This document shows, piece by piece, positions 52,001 to 64,000 of a DNA stretch of 64,000 nt. Every line of letters begins with the position of its first letter. Positions within the stretch are counted from its first letter, which is position 1. The stretch comes from Liolophura sinensis (taxonomy: Eukaryota > Mollusca > Polyplacophora > Chitonida > Chitonidae): contig NC_088295.1 in NCBI RefSeq assembly GCF_032854445.1, positions 44,195,385 to 44,259,384 on the forward strand, given 5' to 3'. Both the position numbers and the translations under genes were made by a program. The notes below the pieces were generated by a model. That model made no database searches, was not told where the DNA came from, and saw nothing but the letters and a program-made list of their open reading frames with translations.

Positions 52001-52924
52001 ATTTGGGGTTTAACGCTGTACTCAACAATTTTTCAGTCATTTGATGATGAGGAGTCATTAGGCGTGTGTACATATATTGTGCCTTCTTGTGGCAGGGCGA
52101 GTCCATGCCGTAAAAGCGCTGCCACCACTTTGTATCATGCCTTTAGCAATGTGTGAGCTGGCCATTGAAAGATAGACTGTAGTGCTTCATCAAGTACAAG
52201 ATCTTCACTGATAGAACTGTCAAATCAAAACTGTGAGACAAATAAAGCCTAGAGTGACTGCACTCCAATGGATCTACTGTAGAGCCACTAAAATTTGTTA
52301 CATCCCATAAACTTTGAAGTCATACAGCACAAGTCACGGTAGTAACCTTGGGAAATATGAAAGTTGAGGTTCCTATAGGGTGGTAAAGTGACGTCAATGC
52401 ACTGAAGAATCAGCTTTTCACAATGAGCATCTGAGAAGGGGCTCACTGGCTAGCAGGAGGACAAATCTAGTCCTTACAACTGCCGAAAACTTTCAAAGAT
52501 TTCACTTCCATTTCACTTTCGGTTTTAATAAGCATTTAGTACAGTTTTTTCATGAAGTGCTCACATTTTAACACGAGTACAGCAAATAACAGAGCAGAAA
52601 GTGAGCATGGAAAGGTTATCACCCTTCTGGTATAACGACACTCTCACGTTCTTTTCACTTAGTTCTATGTGCAACATCAAACCAAGACCAAGGTAGACAT
52701 GCATAGACTAGAGATACATGTAGGTAGCGCGCATGGTAGGTCTAAATCACTCATATGTACGGAAATGTACAGACGAATACCATGCTCACGGACTTAGATA
52801 GCGTTTGGATCCAGAAACATAGTAATGGGATGAAATGTACATATTACAACAAACAAGAGTTTCTAGTGCTGATTAATGAAAAGTAGATATAATGAGGAAG
52901 AAAATAACCCACGTACCTCGTCAT
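48854..52924 (-). CDS. NAA50: N-alpha-acetyltransferase 50 (complete)
   Basis: Five coding exons on the minus strand: 52924-52917, 51871-51735, 51245-51126, 49801-49735 and 49076-48854. They total 555 nt, 184 residues plus stop. NAA50 is a GNAT-fold enzyme that acetylates N-terminal methionines, works with the NatA complex and is needed for sister-chromatid cohesion in animals. The frame gives TPHNIKQLKRLNQVVFPV, then RLYIMTLGCL and the acetyl-CoA motif RRLGIG (84-89), and NYYKRIEPADAYVLQK. Phe27, Tyr73, His112, Tyr124 and Tyr138-139, known substrate or catalytic residues in the human enzyme, all fall at the same numbers, which confirms every junction before them. The tail after about 155 is acidic and Ser-rich, about 15 residues longer than in human. 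Confidence 0.96.
49216..49486 (-). repeat. SINE in NAA50 intron 4 with 8-bp target-site duplication
   Basis: The element spans 49224-49478 and is flanked by ACCTTGAA at 49216-49223 and 49479-49486. The core GATTGGTGTTTTATGCC, GAGAGGAAGCCAGCATGAGC and the decayed head are present. Confidence 0.87.
49735..49801 (-). CDS. NAA50: NAA50 exon 4 (short)
   Basis: This exon is 67 nt, phase 1 to 2, residues 89-110 (GTVMLQHVLKICAEDGRFDN then VF). It is too short for an unaided ORF search but required by the protein. The acceptor is ATTTTGTAG and the donor GTAAGT. Confidence 0.93.
51126..51245 (-). CDS. NAA50: NAA50 exon 3 (catalytic core, acetyl-CoA loop)
   Basis: This exon is 120 nt, phase 1 to 1, residues 49-88. 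YFNDIVVGAVCCRVD, LYIMTLGCLANYRR and LGI include Tyr73 and most of the RRLGIG acetyl-CoA loop. The acceptor is CCCTTTTCAG and the donor GTGAGC. Confidence 0.95.
51735..51871 (-). CDS. NAA50: NAA50 exon 2
   Basis: This exon is 137 nt, residues 3-48. It codes RTELGSITPHNIKQLKRLNQ, the substrate-binding Phe27 and the YNDKFYKDVLEVGELAKL block, all strongly conserved. The donor is GTAAGA, phase 1. Confidence 0.95.
51985..52155 (+). repeat. Second dispersed repeat family, longer copy
   Basis: It starts TTTGGGGTTTAACGCTGTAC, then has CAATTTTTCAGTCATTTGATG and GTGCCTTCTTGTGGCAGGGC. The first half matches 33190-33265. A weaker relative starts near 19705 (TTTGGGGTTTTACG). It lies in NAA50 intron 1. Confidence 0.65.
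52917..52924 (-). CDS. NAA50: NAA50 coding exon 1 (8 nt: ATG ACG AG)
   Basis: It codes Met-Thr and two bases of Arg3, then a GTACGT donor. The start is chosen because it joins exon 2 in phase and gives exact residue numbering with the human protein. An upstream ATG at 52985 is in another frame. Confidence 0.88.
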
Positions 52925-52985
52925 ATTGCACAAATCGCGTGCTTCCTTCCCGCCCGACTGGTTGGTCAATCAACACAGCAGACAT
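52918..52985 (-). other. Possible upstream ORF overlapping the NAA50 start
   Basis: The ATG at 52985 opens a frame (MSAVLIDQPVGRE...) that runs past the NAA50 ATG and, after splicing to exon 2, ends about 28 codons into it. It matters only if transcription starts upstream of 52985. The -3 base is T, a weak context. Confidence 0.35.
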
Positions 52986-54036
52986 CAACGGTCGGACCCT
53001 GCACTGAGAACTAGACCCGGAAGTGTAACCAGTCAATCGTACACATCAAGTGTTGCCTCCCTTCTATGAGAATATTCAGGTATAATATCACTTATGTAAT
53101 AAATGTAAAAGTGATTAAGCATACCAGTTGTAAGTGCACCACGTGCTATGTGTGTAAGCTTAGAACTACATTCATTGTAGGGCTTGAACAGGGGTAAAAG
53201 CTGCATTGTCTAAATATATGGTTGACTGTGGAGACAGGAGATTCTGGGTAAAAGCTTCTAGCTGGTTTTAAAACGGCCACAGCGACCAGTAATTATGCTC
53301 AGTTCTTCACTGTCTGCACTTGCAAATAATCTACAGTAAGGTGCCTAAAACAGAGCGTACTGGTAACGTTGCTTGCCTACATATATCTTTAAGTGAAAGT
53401 TCACAGATTGTTTGATCATTTGTAACGATGTCCCCCACCTTGGAAAAGCAAATTGCACATGGTGACACTAACTCTATGAATCTATCAATGCACAGTTACT
53501 CCGTATATATAAATTTTCGCATTTTTGTCACTGAGAGTCATAGAAACTTCATTCGTACTAAAATGTCTCCTTTTTGTCATCATAAATATATAATAAACCA
53601 AAAAACTTAACCATCTGTCACAAGCCATTACAATTCGAGTGTATTTGTTAGTTTACTTATAAATTTTTCTGTTCACAGCTGCAGCCTAGTTTATGGTCCA
53701 CCCTATAGCCAAACAATCAACCGCTGGATTCGAACCTGGAATCTCATTGACATTAACAGTTTGATTAATTGCCTTTCTAGCATCAATGCAGTTTGTATCA
53801 ACCGCTTAATACTCTAAGGCAACACGGCAATGTACAAATTAAGTCATTAAAATACACAAATTTTTAAATTATGAGAGGCCTTATAGACCACCCTTTCCTC
53901 GAGGTTCTTTAGTAGACAGCTGCAGACAAAGTCATCGATTATACATCCGCCTTCCGAAATATGCCGGAAGTGATTGCTCCGACGAATGCGCAAGACAGCT
54001 GTTGACAGATCACATGATATTATCCCGAGCACGAAA
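52925..54036. promoter_or_regulatory. Divergent intergenic region between NAA50 and ATP6V1A (1.1 kb)
   Basis: It separates two start codons that face away from each other, so both promoters should lie here. The two ends (52930-53040 and 53930-54035) are richer in GC and CpG than the middle. The middle carries a tRNA-like remnant around 53700-53800 (GGTTCGAATCCAGCGG on the minus strand). No TATA box was assigned. Confidence 0.6.
54010..54017. promoter_or_regulatory. CLEAR-like E-box near the ATP6V1A start
   Basis: TCACATGA is one base from TCACGTGA, the core of the CLEAR site that TFEB-family factors use at vertebrate lysosomal genes including V-ATPase subunits. It lies 20 bp upstream of the ATG. 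A single eight-base near match is weak evidence. Confidence 0.2.
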
Positions 54037-63779
<9,743 letters not shown>

Positions 63780-64000
63780 GTAGGTAGTCATCATTTTCTT
63801 TGCTTGGTGTGACCTGTCTTTCATTAAAGGGTACATAACTGAACCAAGTATGTTAAAATAAATTCAAAAGTCGTGCACAATGAATTACTTTATTACAAAA
63901 ATCAGAGCCTTTCTCTTCATCAGGTAAGTTTATTAAGCTTTCAGGGTGACATTCTAGTACATATACTTGCTCAAAGTCAAAGATCAAAGTTGGAATTCAG

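Overview
The window is animal nuclear DNA, most likely from a lophotrochozoan and probably a mollusc. It is AT-rich and gene-poor. Its genes are split into short exons with GT-AG introns, and it carries many tRNA-derived SINE copies, AT microsatellites and hairpin repeats. There is no bacterial or viral gene organisation, and almost every short open frame is chance. The species cannot be named from this sequence.

Three conserved protein-coding genes can be rebuilt exon by exon. (1) Minus strand, from ATG 32157 down to at least 2929: a homologue of C2CD2L/TMEM24, the membrane-anchored SMP plus C2 lipid-transfer protein of ER-plasma membrane contacts. Twelve coding exons give 586 codons, all junctions agree in phase, and the 3' end is not identified. 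Intron 1 is 15.3 kb. (2) Minus strand, 52924 to 48854: a complete NAA50 N-terminal acetyltransferase, five coding exons and 184 residues. Its known active-site residues fall at the same residue numbers as in the human enzyme. (3) Plus strand, 54037 to the right edge: the catalytic A subunit of the V-type proton ATPase (ATP6V1A). Twelve exons give 502 codons, and the gene runs out of the window.

Layout: 1-2928 is an unresolved 3' part or intron of gene 1; 2929-32157 is gene 1 with SINEs, minisatellites and a 155-bp hairpin in its introns; 32158-48853 is a 16.7-kb intergenic repeat field (AT microsatellites, 48-bp and ~54-bp tandem arrays, a 137-bp hairpin, diverged duplicated segments); 48854-52924 is NAA50; 52925-54036 is a divergent 1.1-kb intergenic region; 54037-64000 is ATP6V1A. 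The three genes are housekeeping or membrane-trafficking genes and are not known to form a pathway.

The most useful points are a one-base insertion in an A-run that breaks the ATP6V1A frame in exon 4 (probably an assembly error), a seven-copy 49-bp tandem array ending 10 bp before an ATP6V1A exon, ATP6V1A and NAA50 first exons with only 3 and 8 coding bases, an ambiguous start of the C2CD2L-like protein, a SINE family with several target-site duplications, and a 48-bp array that stays open in two frames. I found no convincing unknown multi-gene system.
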